From the NCBI GenBank assembly GCA_003054695.1, contig QAZA01000017.1, positions 124,001-188,000 of the forward strand: a stretch of DNA of 64,000 nt. The letters run 5' to 3'. Each line of letters starts with the position of its first letter. Position 1 is the stretch's first letter. The notes beneath the pieces are model-generated. The model was not told the origin of the DNA. It worked only from the letters and a program-made list of their open reading frames with translations, and searched no databases. Positions 37,770 through 46,212 of the stretch are shown piece by piece. The position numbers and the translations under genes were made by a program. This DNA comes from Verrucomicrobia bacterium LW23 (GTDB lineage Bacteria; Verrucomicrobiota; Verrucomicrobiia; Methylacidiphilales; UBA1321).

Positions 37770-38486
37770 ATGACCGATACGCCGCCCATCGCCTCCGAGA
37801 CAACTCCCGAGCCAGCGCCGGAAACCGCTGTTGCCCAGGCGGTTACAGATACTCCTCCCGCCGAGGTCATCCATCAGGAGCCCTCCGAGCTCGCGAAATT
37901 CTATCGCCTGAAAAAAGGCGAGGACGGCGGCGTTTTCGGCCCCATCACCGGGGCCACGCTGCTGGCCTGGGCCAACGAGGCGCAGGTGGCGCCGATTGAC
38001 CTGGTGGACGAGCAGGACGATAACTGGACGCCCGCCTGTCAGTACGACTTTCTGAAGATGGAGTGGCACGTGCGCCTGCAGGACGGCCAGATGTACGGCC
38101 CCACCACAGTGGGCACGCTGCGCGAATTTCTGCGCGAACGCATTGTGGTGGAGGACGCCATGGTGACGCACGACCACAAAAAGACGCGCATGCCCCTCGT
38201 CGCCCTGCTGGCGATGAACGACTTTGAGCCGAAGAAATACATCGCCGTCGACGTGGCCGGCCAGCGCCATCTTGCCGTGCTGGTTACCGCGCTTGATGAA
38301 TCCCACGGCGGCAACCTCCCCCGCGGCGCCCAGATCGATCTGAACGAAGGCTCCGTCGGCATCGCCAGCGCCCGCGAGCTTCGCATCCGCAACCTGGAAG
38401 AAGAACTGCGCGCCAGCCGCCGCGAGTACGACGAACTTCTCCAGCGCTTCCGCCAGCTTTCCCAGCAGAAAGTAGGCGGGAGCTAA
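37770..38486 (+). CDS. Protein with two GYF_2-like (DUF4339-type) modules
   Basis: 238 residues, no membrane segment. Two similar blocks appear: FYRLKKGEDGGVFGPITGAT at ~45-65 and WHVRLQDGQMYGPTTVGTLR at ~92-112, each with the G-x-(V/M)-x-GP pattern of GYF_2 modules, which usually bind membrane or protein partners. The C-terminal ~40 residues are a charged coiled coil. The N-terminal 40 residues are Pro/Thr/Glu-rich. Function is not known. It starts 76 bases after the LysM gene on the same strand. Confidence 0.7.
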   Translation: MTDTPPIASETTPEPAPETAVAQAVTDTPPAEVIHQEPSELAKFYRLKKGEDGGVFGPITGATLLAWANEAQVAPIDLVDEQDDNWTPACQYDFLKMEWHVRLQDGQMYGPTTVGTLREFLRERIVVEDAMVTHDHKKTRMPLVALLAMNDFEPKKYIAVDVAGQRHLAVLVTALDESHGGNLPRGAQIDLNEGSVGIASARELRIRNLEEELRASRREYDELLQRFRQLSQQKVGGS

Positions 38487-38507
38487 TAAACTCTATTTTA
38501 GTTTATT
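38485..38507 (+). terminator. AT-rich hairpin at the GYF-like gene stop
   Basis: A perfect 8-bp inverted repeat AATAAACT (38485-38492) and AGTTTATT (38500-38507) with a 7-base loop overlaps the TAA stop and is followed by TTC. A weak stem, so termination is uncertain. Confidence 0.3.
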
Positions 38508-38672
38508 TTCTAGGTGTGCATGGGGAGGTCGGCGTAAGCCGGCGACTCCAGACGCAAAGCGGCTTCCCGTCCCGCCGCGTCAAAGTCGTTTCCCATACAA
38601 GGTGAAAGACTTGCCGTTCCCCATAGTTGTCACTCACCGTGCGAAGCGGCGTGATATCACCAGACATCCCCC

Positions 38673-38885
38673 ATGCCATCCGGCGGGATTCAGCCCAAAG
38701 AGTTCTACCTTCATGAAGTATCTGAATCGACCTTAATGAAGCGAATAAGCTACGGAGCGGCCCACGATGCTTCATTGCTCAAATACAACGTGTCGCCGTA
38801 TAGTGTATATGCACCTGAAGTAATTCAGGCAAATCCTGGAAATTTCAATGAGAATTGGCGTAATTTCTGGGGGTTTGGACAATGA
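38673..38885 (+). CDS. Small unknown protein, possibly a remnant
   Basis: 70 residues from ATG 38673; the frame is closed 21 bases upstream, so it is not longer without a frameshift. The sequence is aromatic- and Asn-rich at the end (NENWRNFWGFGQ), with no family I recognise; it reads like the C-terminal end of a larger protein. From about 38700 the DNA becomes AT-rich compared with its surroundings. Its TGA overlaps the ATG of the next gene (ATGA, 38882-38885), as in coupled gene pairs. It could be a decayed accessory gene. Confidence 0.4.
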   Translation: MPSGGIQPKEFYLHEVSESTLMKRISYGAAHDASLLKYNVSPYSVYAPEVIQANPGNFNENWRNFWGFGQ

Positions 38886-39298
38886 TGAAGCACATTAAGC
38901 TTCCAAAATTCGCTGAAGCTCGCGTTTGGACAAATGAACTGCCTGGGTATGCAATGATGAAAGGCAAAGTGTCGCCCATGCTTCAAAAACCTGCTTCGGT
39001 TGAAATTGCACCGCGCGATGGTGCGATAGAGTGGCTCGTTCCGGTTGGTTCGCGCAGTCTTTATGGTTTGCTAGGAGCAACAGTGCGTTATTGTGAAACT
39101 CGACTGCGGGTCGAAATCGTGAACGAAACTCCTAACCGTCCAGCTTCGGAAGCTATCGCGTCCCGTATTTCCGATGCACCGCTTGTCGGCCTGCAAGCCG
39201 ATTACATAGCGGCGGTGAAGCGGGGGTTGAAGCAGCGATTACTGAGCGCAACACCTTGCCTGCATGCCGTGTCAGGAGGTGTAGCGGCACTCAAATGA
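38882..39298 (+). CDS. Unknown protein coupled to the preceding gene
   Basis: 138 residues, soluble, starting MMKHIKLPKFAEARVW; no motif that I recognise. The core (IEWLVPVGSRSLYGLLGATV) looks like a folded alpha/beta domain. Overlap with the upstream small gene and the AT-rich codon choice, unlike the GC-rich neighbours, point to acquisition as a pair. Such two-gene units beside tRNA sequences are often accessory (toxin/antidote or element cargo), but nothing here proves that. Confidence 0.45.
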   Translation: MMKHIKLPKFAEARVWTNELPGYAMMKGKVSPMLQKPASVEIAPRDGAIEWLVPVGSRSLYGLLGATVRYCETRLRVEIVNETPNRPASEAIASRISDAPLVGLQADYIAAVKRGLKQRLLSATPCLHAVSGGVAALK

Positions 39299-39365
39299 CG
39301 AAAGGATGCACGTGTTGTAGATACGCGATACATCGACATTTCGTTATATTGCCTGACAGCTTTGC

Positions 39366-39423
39366 CCGGGTTCGAATCCCGCCCCGCCGATTTCTTCCGG
39401 CGGGTAGCTCAACTGGTTAGAGC
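39366..39423 (+). other. tRNA halves in permuted order (3-prime half before 5-prime half)
   Basis: 39366-39390 is a tRNA 3-prime end: T stem CCGGG, loop TTCGAAT, stem CCCGC (one C-C mismatch at the outer pair), acceptor strand CCCGCCG and discriminator A. After 7 bases (TTTCTTC), 39398-39423 is a tRNA 5-prime end: acceptor strand CGGCGGG, TA, and a canonical D arm GCTC AACTGGTTA GAGC. The two acceptor strands pair perfectly (7/7). No anticodon arm joins them on either side, and no CCA is encoded. It may be a circularly permuted gene, or the ends of two truncated tandem tRNA genes. Confidence 0.6.
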
Positions 39424-39499
39424 GGGAAAAGTTCGTTTCACAAATCCTTGTTGCCGACAGATATCGGAGGCGCGCCCGTCCGGCAGCCGCAGTCTGGGC

Positions 39500-39574
39500 G
39501 CCTCGGTAGCTCAATTATGGAGCAGCTGACTTTAAATCAGCGGGTTACAGGCTCGAGTCCTGTCCGGGGCACCA
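39500..39574 (+). tRNA. tRNA with anticodon TTA (ochre-decoding, Lys-like body)
   Basis: A complete cloverleaf with encoded CCA. Acceptor GCCTCGG pairs with CCGGGGC (one G-U); T8 A9; D stem GCTC/GAGC with loop AATTATG; anticodon stem GCTGA/TCAGC with loop CTTTAAA, putting TTA at positions 34-36; variable loop GGGTT; T stem ACAGG/CCTGT with loop CTCGAGT; discriminator A. The anticodon pairs with the stop codon UAA. A tRNA-Lys loop CTTTTAA changed at position 36 gives exactly CTTTAAA, as in known ochre suppressors. The D loop lacks the usual GG, and T54 is C, so it may be degraded or functional but unusual. Confidence 0.75.
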
Positions 39575-39737
39575 TCTCTTCTGATTTCTTTGCGGCAGGC
39601 ACCACAAATGTCCCTGGCTGGGTGGTAAGGTGGGTCTCCAGGCGCTGTTGTGCGGCGCGAGGTTCCTTGCCAATCCTTAACCTCAACGCCTGCCATTCGT
39701 CGCTATGACAATTTTTTGACAAATTTTTAGCAAGCCG

Positions 39738-39768
39738 ATGACAACTCGTTGTGGTATCCATGGATAAT
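39738..39768 (+). promoter_or_regulatory. Possible promoter for the alpha-2-macroglobulin gene
   Basis: ATGACA (39738-39743) and GATAAT (39763-39768) are separated by 19 bases. The start codon is only 9 bases past the -10 box, so the message would be nearly leaderless; no Shine-Dalgarno is present. Sequence-only inference. Confidence 0.3.
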
Positions 39769-39776
39769 ATCACGAC

Positions 39777-42700
39777 ATGAAGTTTTCATCCCCTTACTCC
39801 GCGTGCACCACGCGCTTACCGCGGTGGTGCGCCGCGGTGATCCTTCTCGTCGGGGCGGCCGCGTTTTTCGGCCTGCTTCTCCAGTCACCGGTGCTTGTCA
39901 ACGCCATTGCCCAGCAGGAGGCGTCGCCGGCATCTTCCTCCCCCGCAACGACTTCTGAGTCCGAGAACGAGGCCAAGGCAGTGAAATTTTACGACAATAA
40001 GTCCTACGCCCAGGCTGCCGAGCTTTATGCCAGACAGCTGGCCGAGGAAAAGCCCCGCAAGCAGACGGAGCGCTGGCGCGAGCTCACCTACCGCGTCTAC
40101 GACGCCCGCCTGCGCGCCTTTGGCCGCAACACGCCCACCAACCAGCAGGCGCAGTTGCAGGAGGCCATTGCCGCGCTGACGCTGCTGACGACCGGCGCGC
40201 AGCCTGTGGAGGAGGATACGGCCGCCACGCCCTCCGCCGCCGCGCCGTCCTCGGTGCCGGCATCGCCCCGCGCCGTTGCCCCGGGCCGTGGCCGCCGCCC
40301 ATTGCCTCCGCCGATTCCCCGGCCCACGCCAACAAATGTGGCGCCTAACATGGATCTATGGGCTGCGCTGGCCAATGAGTCGCTGGGCGATTTCTACCTC
40401 AAAAGTGTTTATGGCTACAGCTACATGCATAGCCAGCCGTACAACCACTTTAACGCCGCGCGCGCCTGGTGGGCGGAGCAGGAGCAGAGCGAAGAGGCTC
40501 GCGCCGCGTGGCTGCGCCTGTACTTCAAGCCGCTGCGCTCGCAGCGTAGTGATTTCTATATCAATAACTTGCAGTGGGTTCCCGCTGAGGCGGAGACGGC
40601 CGTGCGCCTGGCCACGGGCAAGTTCGATTTTGCCACCAAACAGACGGCGGCCGACACGGCGGCGGCTCATTATACGTATGTTGTCTCTCTAATGCGCGGC
40701 AACGCCAACAATCCGGCCCTGCGCAAACGCCTGCTGGAGAGCGTGGAGCCCGCGCTTTCCCTGGGCAAGCAAAGCGGCTGGAATGATGATCTGCTCTTCT
40801 CCCTCGCCCAGTTTTATCAGAATTATGGCGAGCTGCAGGAGATCGCGCCAGGCCAGTACCGCGTGCGTCCGGACTTTGTGACGGCGCTGAAGTATTACCG
40901 CCGCCTTACGTCGGAGTTCGCGAAGGGTGACTCGCAGTTTTACGATCAGGCGCAGAATGCCATCAAGGAGATCAGCGAGCCGAGCGTGGAGATGGGGCAA
41001 AATGTGGCGGGCTTCCAGCCCGGCTCCCTCATCCGCTTCAGCTTCAACACGCGCAACGTGACGAAGGCCACGATGTCGCTGCGCAAGCTCAATCTGCCCA
41101 CAGCGCTCGATTTTAGCGGGGTGGAGTCCCACAACGACACGCCCGCCAAGCGCCGCGCTGCCATGGCCAAAGGCATTGGCGAGGAAGTGCGCTCCTGGAC
41201 GGTGGAGCCGAAGCCGGAAGTGCCGCACCAGCCCACCTACGAGTCGCAGACGACTGAGCCGCTGCCGCCCGGCGCTTACTGGCTGGACATCACGGCCGCC
41301 GGCGCCAGCGATAACGCGATGATCTTCGTCACCAACACCGCGGTTACCACGGTGCAGGGCGGCGGCGAGAAAATCGTGGCGTATGTCACCGATGCCACCA
41401 CGGGCCTGCCCAAAGCCAACGCCGAGGTAACGGTGCTGCGCTATGTGGCGCGCGACAGCTGGTCTGGTCGCCGCAACGCCCTTTCCACGCGCACGGCCAC
41501 CGGCCGCACCAACGAAAACGGTACAGCGGAAATCACCGTTCCCCAGGCGGGCTCCGACGAGAGCGAGAGGCACGTCAGTGTGGTGGCCATGGCCGACGAC
41601 CAGCCGGCGGCTTGCATGCAGCAGTATTTCTACCACTATTCGCACTCGCCAACGGAAAGCCGGGCTTATGTGTATACAGACAGCCCCGCCTACAAACCCG
41701 GCAACACGGTTAAATTTCGTGTCATTTACCGCGAAAACAAGGGCGACGGCTACTCCACGCCCGTCAACCAGCGGATGACGATGGAAGTACGTAACCCGCA
41801 GGGCGAGAAGCTGTTGGAGAAGGAGTACGAGCTGGGCGAATTCGGCAGCTTTGCGGGGGATTTTGCGATTCCCAAGGATGCGCCACTGGGCTCCTACATG
41901 GTAACGCTGCGGGCAGGCGACGCCTCCAACTCCGACAAGTTCTATCACTCGGCGGAACTCTTTCGCATCGAAGAGTTTAAGCTGCCGGAGTTTCGTGTGG
42001 AGGTAAAGGTGCCGGAGAAAGACGGCAAGCCCGTCATCTACCGCCCCGGCGACAAGGTAAAGGCTGAAGTGAAAGTGACTTACTACTCCGGCGGCGTGGT
42101 GGCCAACGGCGACGTGGAGTTTGATATCAGCCAGAATGTGTACTACGGGGACAACCCGTGGCCGGAGCCCTATCCGTGGTATTACCAGGGCATCCAGTCC
42201 ACCAATCCGTGGATGCGTTATTATCGCGACGACTTTAATCAGCGAGGTCAGAACATCATCAAGCGCGGCAACGTCAAGACAGACGACAAGGGAGTCGCCT
42301 ACGTGGAGTTTGACACGCCGGCCACACTGGGCCAGACCATGCAATATGATATTGCCGTGCGGGCCTCCGACGCCAGCCGCCGCGTGATTAACGGCAGCGG
42401 CTCCGTGAAGGTAAGCCCGGCTCCGTTCTTCATCCACCTTAAGCCGGACAGCCGCGTTTACGCGCCGGGCACCACGGCCCGGATCGAAGGCCGCGCGGTA
42501 GACGCGAACGGCAAGCCCGTGGAGATGAAAGGCACGCTTACCCTCACCCGCAAGCGCTGGGTGCACAAGGTGGCCAAAAACAAGGAAGGCAAGATTGTGC
42601 GCACCGTGTTTAACGGCTACGACGACAAGGAGATGGAGCGTCGCGACATCGCCACCGATAAGGAAGGCAACTTCAAGGTAAGCGTGCCCGTGGCCGAGGA

Positions 42701-45700
42701 GGGCTGGTACGAGGTGGCCGTCGTCTCGCCGCCTTTTGACGCCAAGGCAAGCGCGACCGGCGACCAGAATCTGGTGGAGCGCGCGCGCGGAGAGGCTAAC
42801 TTCTTCGCCGCCAGCAACGCCAGCAACTGGATCGGCTACCGCACAGGCGGGCTGCAGATCATCCCGGACAAGGTAACGTACCGCGTGGGCGACACAGCGC
42901 GGCTGATAATCCTGGCGCCCAAAGGCGGCGGCGCGGCCCTCGTGTCCCTGTGCGGGCAGGATCTGCTGAGCTACCAGGTGGTGCGCATGGACGGCGCCGC
43001 CAAGCTTGTGGAAATACCTGTAACGCAGGCACTTCAGCCCAATGCGCTGATTGCCGCGGCGATGATTCGCGACGGGCAGCTTAACGCCGCGCAGGAGGAA
43101 ATTATAGTACCGCCCGACGAGCACTTCCTCAACTTCGACCTTAAGCCCGAGCAAACCGAACTGCGCCCCGGAGCCAAAAGCGCCTGGACCGTGCAGGTTA
43201 CCGACCGCGAAGGCAAACCGGTGCGCGCGGAAGTCTCTCTGGGCGTGGTGGATGCAGCGATCTATTACATCCAGCAGGATCTGGCCGGCGACATCCGGCA
43301 GTTCTTCTATGGCGAGAAGCGCAGCTTCCGCTACCAGGTAGCCAGCTCCGTAAGCGAGCTGACGCTGGAGAAGATAGAAAAGCCTGCGCCTGAAGAAGAT
43401 GTGACGATTGTTGAGGTAACAGACGCCGAAGTTGTGGCCATGGGCGGGAAGGGGCAGCCGATGGAAGAGAATGCTTTTGGCGATTCCAGCGAATTCAAAC
43501 GGGACCGTCGCAAAAGCGCGCCTGGTGGTCGATCGGATTTGGAAGGAGGCTCCGCCAACATGGCGTATCTGCCCGCGCCCCCCGCCCCTGCATCCCCAGC
43601 AGCCGAGCCACAAACCGCCGCTGCCTACACACCCGCTGCCAGAGCTGTGTCCCGTCCCCGCAGTGCCGCCAAGGCCAAAAACGGCGCCGACAAGGACAGC
43701 ATGCTCGCCGCCGAGTCCGCCCCGCTGGACGAACTGGCGAAGGAAGGCACCGACGCCCCTGATCAGCCCCTTACCGTGCGCTCGGATTTCCGCGTCTCGG
43801 CCTTTTGGGACGCCGCGGTGAAGACCGACGCGCACGGCAAAGCGCGGCTGGAAGTTGCTTATCCGGAAACGCTTACGGAGTGGAAGGCCATCGCCCGCGG
43901 CGTTACCACCAAAGCGCAGTTTGGCTCCGGCGACGCTGTCGTCAAAACCGCCCAGCCCCTGATGGTGCGCCTGCAAACGCCCCGCTTTGTGGTGGAGGGC
44001 GACAAGTTCACCCTCACCTCCGTTATCAATAACGAAACGGATAAGCCCGTGACGGTGAAAACCAAAATCGAAGCGAAAAACCTCGAGACCATCAAGGCCG
44101 CCCCAGCCACCGTCGTGGTGGAGCCCCGCGTGCAGGCCAAAGCAGAGGCCGAATTCGAGGCGAAACTCCCCGGCGGCACGGCGGAAATCACCGCCAGCGG
44201 CACAAGCCCCGCCGGCTCAGACGGCATGCGCCTGCCGCTTCCGATCGTCGAGCACGGCATCGAGAAGTTTATCGCCCGGTCCTTTGTGCTGGATGTGGCC
44301 AAAGGCGACGCGAAAATCCCCGCCACCACCGAGGCAAACTTCACCCTTAACGTGCCGGAAAAGCGCAACCCCGGCACCACCAGGCTGGACTTCGTCATCA
44401 CCCCGTCCCTCGCCTCCACCTGCCTGGACGCCCTGCCCTACCTGGCCGACTACCCGTACGGCTGCGTGGAGCAAACGATGAGCCGCTTCCTGCCCGCCTG
44501 CGTGGCCAGCCGCACCCTGCGCGACCTCAAACTCGACCCCGAGTACGTCGCCGGCCGCCTCTTCGGCGGCGTGGAACCCGCCTACGCCACCGCCATGAAA
44601 GTCAAGAAGGGCGACCTGACCAAGCTGGACGACATGACGAAGAAGGGCCTGGCCCGACTGGCCGATTTTCAGCACGGGGACGGTGGCTGGGGCTGGTGGA
44701 AGGACGACACGACCAACGACTACATGACGGCCTATGTCGTTCAGGGCCTTGCGCTTGCAAAGCGCGCCGGCGTCGACGTTCCCGACGCCATGATGCACCG
44801 CGGCGCCGAGTACCTGAAAAACCGCCTCGTTCAGTATAAGAATGACCCCGATAACGCCGCCTGGCTCCTCTACGCCATCGCCCTCTCCAGCCCCACCTGG
44901 GAGCAAAAATGCGAGCGCGCCGCCAAACTGGCCTACGACAATCGCCAGGACCTCAGCGCCTTTTCCCGCAGCCTGCTGGCCCTGGCCCTGTGGGAGAAAC
45001 GCCCGCCCGCCGGCGGCCAGTACGAGGAATGGGCCAAAACGCTCATCCAAAACCTGGAGAATGGTGTGCAAGAGGTTAAGGCTGAATCGGATCTGATCGG
45101 CAAAGCCGGCAGCGCCACCATGCCCACCACCTGCTTCTGGGGCGAGCCCGCGCACACCTGGCGCTGGCGCGACGGCTCGATCGAATCCACCGCGATGGCC
45201 CTGCGCGCCATGCTGGCCATCGACCCGCAAAACAAACGGGTCGACCAGGCCGCCCGCTGGCTCATCAACAACCGCCGCGGCGCCCAGTGGAAGAACACGC
45301 GTGACACTGCCATGACAATCCTGAGCATGCTGGATTACATCCGCACCACCAGGGAAGGCGCCCCCGATCTGACTGTGGAAGTGCTTGTCAATGGCGAAGT
45401 TGCGGAGAAGCTGACGATCGGCAAGGAAGAAGCGCTCGGCACCCTCCCCATCAACGTCCCGGAGAGCAAACTCAAAACCGGCGAGAACAAGGTGACAGTA
45501 AAGCTCAGCGGTCAGGGCCGGCTCTACGCCAGCGCCTACCTCAGGTACTTTACCAAAGAAGTCCCCATAACTGCCGCCGGCAACGAGATTTACGTCAAGC
45601 GCGAGTACTTCCGCGAGAATTCGGTGCCCCGCCTCATCCAGGGCATCACTACCCGCATGGAAGCACTGAAAGACGGCGACGAAGTGCAAAGCGGCGACAA

Positions 45701-46070
45701 GATTACCGTCAAGCTGACGCTGGAGGCCAAGAACGATTACGAGTACCTGGTGTTTGAGGACAAAAAGCCCGCCGGCTTTGAGGCCGTGCAAATCCGCAGC
45801 GGCGAGCCCGCGTACGCCCGGCAGGACACGGGCGACGGCAAGTTCCAGGGCCCCAGCACGTGGATGAACCAGGAGCTGCGTGACCAGCACGTGGCGTTCT
45901 TCATCACCAAACTGCCCAACGGCAAGCACCAGATCTCCTACGAGCTGCGCGCCGAAACGCCCGGCCGCTTCCACGGCCTGCCCACCTTGGGCCACGCCAT
46001 GTATGTGCCGGAGATCCGCTGCAACTCGGACGAATTCCGCGTTACGGTAAAGGACAAGGCGACACCCTGA
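39777..46070 (+). CDS. Bacterial alpha-2-macroglobulin family protein
   Basis: 2097 residues. N-terminal signal peptide or anchor (~20-47, WCAAVILLVGAAAFFGLLL); no lipobox Cys is evident. Residues ~50-400 are helical, TPR-like; then macroglobulin beta domains, including the MG2-like TDSPAYKPGNTVKFRVIYRE and the YRPGDKVKAEVKVTYYSGG block. A Pro/Ala-rich insert (~1240-1310) resembles a bait-region-type linker before the family motif RSDFRVSAFWDA. The thioester-type motif is YPYGCVEQTMSRF (CVEQ; vertebrate form CGEQ) within the helical thioester domain (~1540-1830), followed by the receptor-binding-like end. Such proteins trap attacking proteases in the periplasm. The usual partner PbpC is not adjacent. 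Confidence 0.88.
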   Translation: MKFSSPYSACTTRLPRWCAAVILLVGAAAFFGLLLQSPVLVNAIAQQEASPASSSPATTSESENEAKAVKFYDNKSYAQAAELYARQLAEEKPRKQTERWRELTYRVYDARLRAFGRNTPTNQQAQLQEAIAALTLLTTGAQPVEEDTAATPSAAAPSSVPASPRAVAPGRGRRPLPPPIPRPTPTNVAPNMDLWAALANESLGDFYLKSVYGYSYMHSQPYNHFNAARAWWAEQEQSEEARAAWLRLYFKPLRSQRSDFYINNLQWVPAEAETAVRLATGKFDFATKQTAADTAAAHYTYVVSLMRGNANNPALRKRLLESVEPALSLGKQSGWNDDLLFSLAQFYQNYGELQEIAPGQYRVRPDFVTALKYYRRLTSEFAKGDSQFYDQAQNAIKEISEPSVEMGQNVAGFQPGSLIRFSFNTRNVTKATMSLRKLNLPTALDFSGVESHNDTPAKRRAAMAKGIGEEVRSWTVEPKPEVPHQPTYESQTTEPLPPGAYWLDITAAGASDNAMIFVTNTAVTTVQGGGEKIVAYVTDATTGLPKANAEVTVLRYVARDSWSGRRNALSTRTATGRTNENGTAEITVPQAGSDESERHVSVVAMADDQPAACMQQYFYHYSHSPTESRAYVYTDSPAYKPGNTVKFRVIYRENKGDGYSTPVNQRMTMEVRNPQGEKLLEKEYELGEFGSFAGDFAIPKDAPLGSYMVTLRAGDASNSDKFYHSAELFRIEEFKLPEFRVEVKVPEKDGKPVIYRPGDKVKAEVKVTYYSGGVVANGDVEFDISQNVYYGDNPWPEPYPWYYQGIQSTNPWMRYYRDDFNQRGQNIIKRGNVKTDDKGVAYVEFDTPATLGQTMQYDIAVRASDASRRVINGSGSVKVSPAPFFIHLKPDSRVYAPGTTARIEGRAVDANGKPVEMKGTLTLTRKRWVHKVAKNKEGKIVRTVFNGYDDKEMERRDIATDKEGNFKVSVPVAEEGWYEVAVVSPPFDAKASATGDQNLVERARGEANFFAASNASNWIGYRTGGLQIIPDKVTYRVGDTARLIILAPKGGGAALVSLCGQDLLSYQVVRMDGAAKLVEIPVTQALQPNALIAAAMIRDGQLNAAQEEIIVPPDEHFLNFDLKPEQTELRPGAKSAWTVQVTDREGKPVRAEVSLGVVDAAIYYIQQDLAGDIRQFFYGEKRSFRYQVASSVSELTLEKIEKPAPEEDVTIVEVTDAEVVAMGGKGQPMEENAFGDSSEFKRDRRKSAPGGRSDLEGGSANMAYLPAPPAPASPAAEPQTAAAYTPAARAVSRPRSAAKAKNGADKDSMLAAESAPLDELAKEGTDAPDQPLTVRSDFRVSAFWDAAVKTDAHGKARLEVAYPETLTEWKAIARGVTTKAQFGSGDAVVKTAQPLMVRLQTPRFVVEGDKFTLTSVINNETDKPVTVKTKIEAKNLETIKAAPATVVVEPRVQAKAEAEFEAKLPGGTAEITASGTSPAGSDGMRLPLPIVEHGIEKFIARSFVLDVAKGDAKIPATTEANFTLNVPEKRNPGTTRLDFVITPSLASTCLDALPYLADYPYGCVEQTMSRFLPACVASRTLRDLKLDPEYVAGRLFGGVEPAYATAMKVKKGDLTKLDDMTKKGLARLADFQHGDGGWGWWKDDTTNDYMTAYVVQGLALAKRAGVDVPDAMMHRGAEYLKNRLVQYKNDPDNAAWLLYAIALSSPTWEQKCERAAKLAYDNRQDLSAFSRSLLALALWEKRPPAGGQYEEWAKTLIQNLENGVQEVKAESDLIGKAGSATMPTTCFWGEPAHTWRWRDGSIESTAMALRAMLAIDPQNKRVDQAARWLINNRRGAQWKNTRDTAMTILSMLDYIRTTREGAPDLTVEVLVNGEVAEKLTIGKEEALGTLPINVPESKLKTGENKVTVKLSGQGRLYASAYLRYFTKEVPITAAGNEIYVKREYFRENSVPRLIQGITTRMEALKDGDEVQSGDKITVKLTLEAKNDYEYLVFEDKKPAGFEAVQIRSGEPAYARQDTGDGKFQGPSTWMNQELRDQHVAFFITKLPNGKHQISYELRAETPGRFHGLPTLGHAMYVPEIRCNSDEFRVTVKDKATP

Positions 46071-46212
46071 GCGCGTAGGCTTCGACTGGCGCCTAAGCAA
46101 CAGCCCACCAACATCTTGCTACGCCGGATTGCCAGGGCATTCCGACAACAAGCCGACTGGAATCCGGCATAGCAAGAGCCCCGCGCGCGCACGCACAACG
46201 AGTAATCGAGCC

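Noticed and set aside
36941-38486. LigA, LysM and GYF-like genes as one operon
   Set aside because: Gaps of 53 and 76 bases and unrelated functions make it uncertain; no shared regulation is visible.
38503-38775. 90-codon minus-strand frame
   Set aside because: It overlaps the start of the small + strand gene, has no recognised family, and its coding character is doubtful, so it is not listed.
39366-39423. Permuted (two-piece) tmRNA gene
   Set aside because: The 5-prime piece has a canonical tRNA D arm and no tag-coding segment or pseudoknots are seen, so tmRNA does not fit.
40689-43976. Very long open frame antisense to the alpha-2-macroglobulin gene (1095 codons)
   Set aside because: It arises from the high GC3 codon usage of the opposite strand; its translation is low in structure and rich in His/Arg/Gly/Ala, with no domain, and the + strand gene is clearly real.
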